Shown: piece by piece, positions 63,401 through 64,000 of the stretch
How positions within the stretch are numbered: the first letter of the stretch is position 1
Layout: every line of letters starts with the position of its first letter
NCBI GenBank assembly: GCA_033439265.1
Contig: JAVTVX010000012.1
Location: 1,229,001-1,293,000, forward strand
Length of the DNA: 64,000 nt
Reading direction: 5' to 3'
Source: Dillenia suffruticosa
Taxonomy: Eukaryota > Streptophyta > Magnoliopsida > Dilleniales > Dilleniaceae
Translations under genes and position numbers: made by a program
The notes under the pieces: model-generated
What the model saw: only the letters and a program-made list of their open reading frames with translations
Database searches by the model: none
Told to the model about the DNA's origin: nothing

Positions 63401-64000
63401 GCTACATAATGATGTTGGGTTTCAGATTCTTTGGAGAGACGCTTGTTTAGAAATTATAGGTAATCTGAAGCGAGGACTTCGGCTTCAGATGAATGGAGAC
63501 AAACTCTTGCAAATTTGGAGGGTTAACAATGTGCTAAGCACTAGTTCTCATGCTATGCCTTGCTCCATTATGGGCAGTTTTGTAGGATAATAGTAACATA
63601 GAAGTTTTTTTGGTGGTTCATCATCTAGTCTTCAGTGTGGCCATTGTTTAATCTCTCTCTCTCACTCTCTTAAAAATTTGTACTCTTAAGAGAGTCTTAT
63701 CCTCTTGTTTTCTTCCATTCAGTAACACTTCTTTTTTCCTTGAAAAGAAAAAGAAGAGGGGGAAAAAAATTCATGTTGTTGTTGGATGTATTTAAGAATC
63801 ATTATCTGCAAATTCCTCAGTTTGTGTGTTTTTCTTTTTTTTTTTTTCTTTAGGCCCGGGCAGTGGGGGTGTTTAGTTTGCAAAGATGTTTTAAGGTGCA
63901 TGTGATATGGTACCCATTTTGTGATAATGTGATATTTCACTTTTGCAGTGTGCTTAAATTGCTAACTGATGCTGTGTGTGATAATGTTCTAAATGTTTAC
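60432..64000. other. UBC17 intron 4 (incomplete)
   Basis: At least 3.57 kb of intron, unusually long beside the gene's other introns (90-303 bases). A 16-base inverted repeat (ATCACTTTTCTATTTC near 60797 and its complement near 60874) is visible. The segment 61200-61850 ends in a transcript-like tail (TTATAAAGTTTCTATTTG then an A-run) and may be a truncated LINE 3' end. A G-run lies near 62131. No complete gene is seen on either strand. Confidence 0.45.

Noticed and set aside
1-64000. CRISPR arrays, bacterial operons or organelle DNA
   Set aside because: Gene structure with spliced exons throughout excludes prokaryotic DNA. The tandem arrays seen are microsatellites and minisatellites, not spaced repeats.

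Overview
The window is nuclear DNA of a flowering plant, most likely a eudicot. Genes are split by GT-AG introns, introns and spacers are AT-rich, CT/GA microsatellites are common, and the proteins are plant-specific types: a brassinosteroid P450, an h-type thioredoxin, a GH35 beta-galactosidase with a lectin tail, and a UBC16/17/18-type E2. Exon junctions were read by eye, but in every gene the reading phase closes across all introns, so the models should be close to correct. The species cannot be told from the sequence.

Layout, left to right: a MORC-family GHKL ATPase, 5' part only (minus, about 0.88-5.78 kb, runs off the left edge, RTE-type LINE remnant in intron 3); a purple acid phosphatase (minus, 7.05-9.29 kb, 8 exons); an RTE1/RTH-family membrane protein (plus, 11.4-12.3 kb); an h-type thioredoxin (plus, 16.1-18.6 kb); a BGAL3-type beta-galactosidase (minus, 20.4-25.2 kb, 18 exons); a gene-free 7 kb with a small, broken LTR retroelement at 26.1-27.6 kb; a mitochondrial-type DIM1/KsgA rRNA dimethylase (plus, 32.4-33.8 kb); a CYP90C1/ROT3-type brassinosteroid C-23 hydroxylase (minus, 35.0-40.3 kb, 9 exons); a nested transposon complex at 43.7-48.2 kb; a CDK5RAP1/MiaB-like methylthiotransferase (minus, 48.9-54.2 kb); a 3'-terminal fragment of a D-2-hydroxyglutarate dehydrogenase gene (plus, 55.4-56.7 kb, pseudogene); and the 5' half of a UBC17-type ubiquitin-conjugating enzyme (plus, from 59.6 kb, runs off the right edge).

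The genes do not form a pathway. They look like an old collinear block: as I recall the Arabidopsis map, MORC1/2, PAP25, BGAL3, ROT3, the MiaB-like gene, D2HGDH and UBC17 lie in this order at At4g36280-At4g36410, while RTH and TRX1 are neighbours at At3g51040/At3g51030.

The most striking structure is at 43.7-48.2 kb. A foldback (long terminal inverted repeat) element with a 9-bp target duplication carries a complete-ended hAT transposon inside its left arm, and that hAT has its own perfect 8-bp target duplication. The foldback core is an extreme G-rich/C-rich near-palindrome. Other points of interest are a small SINE family with a shared 3' core, first-intron donors that run straight into CT microsatellites, and inverted duplications beside a splice donor in the MiaB-like gene.
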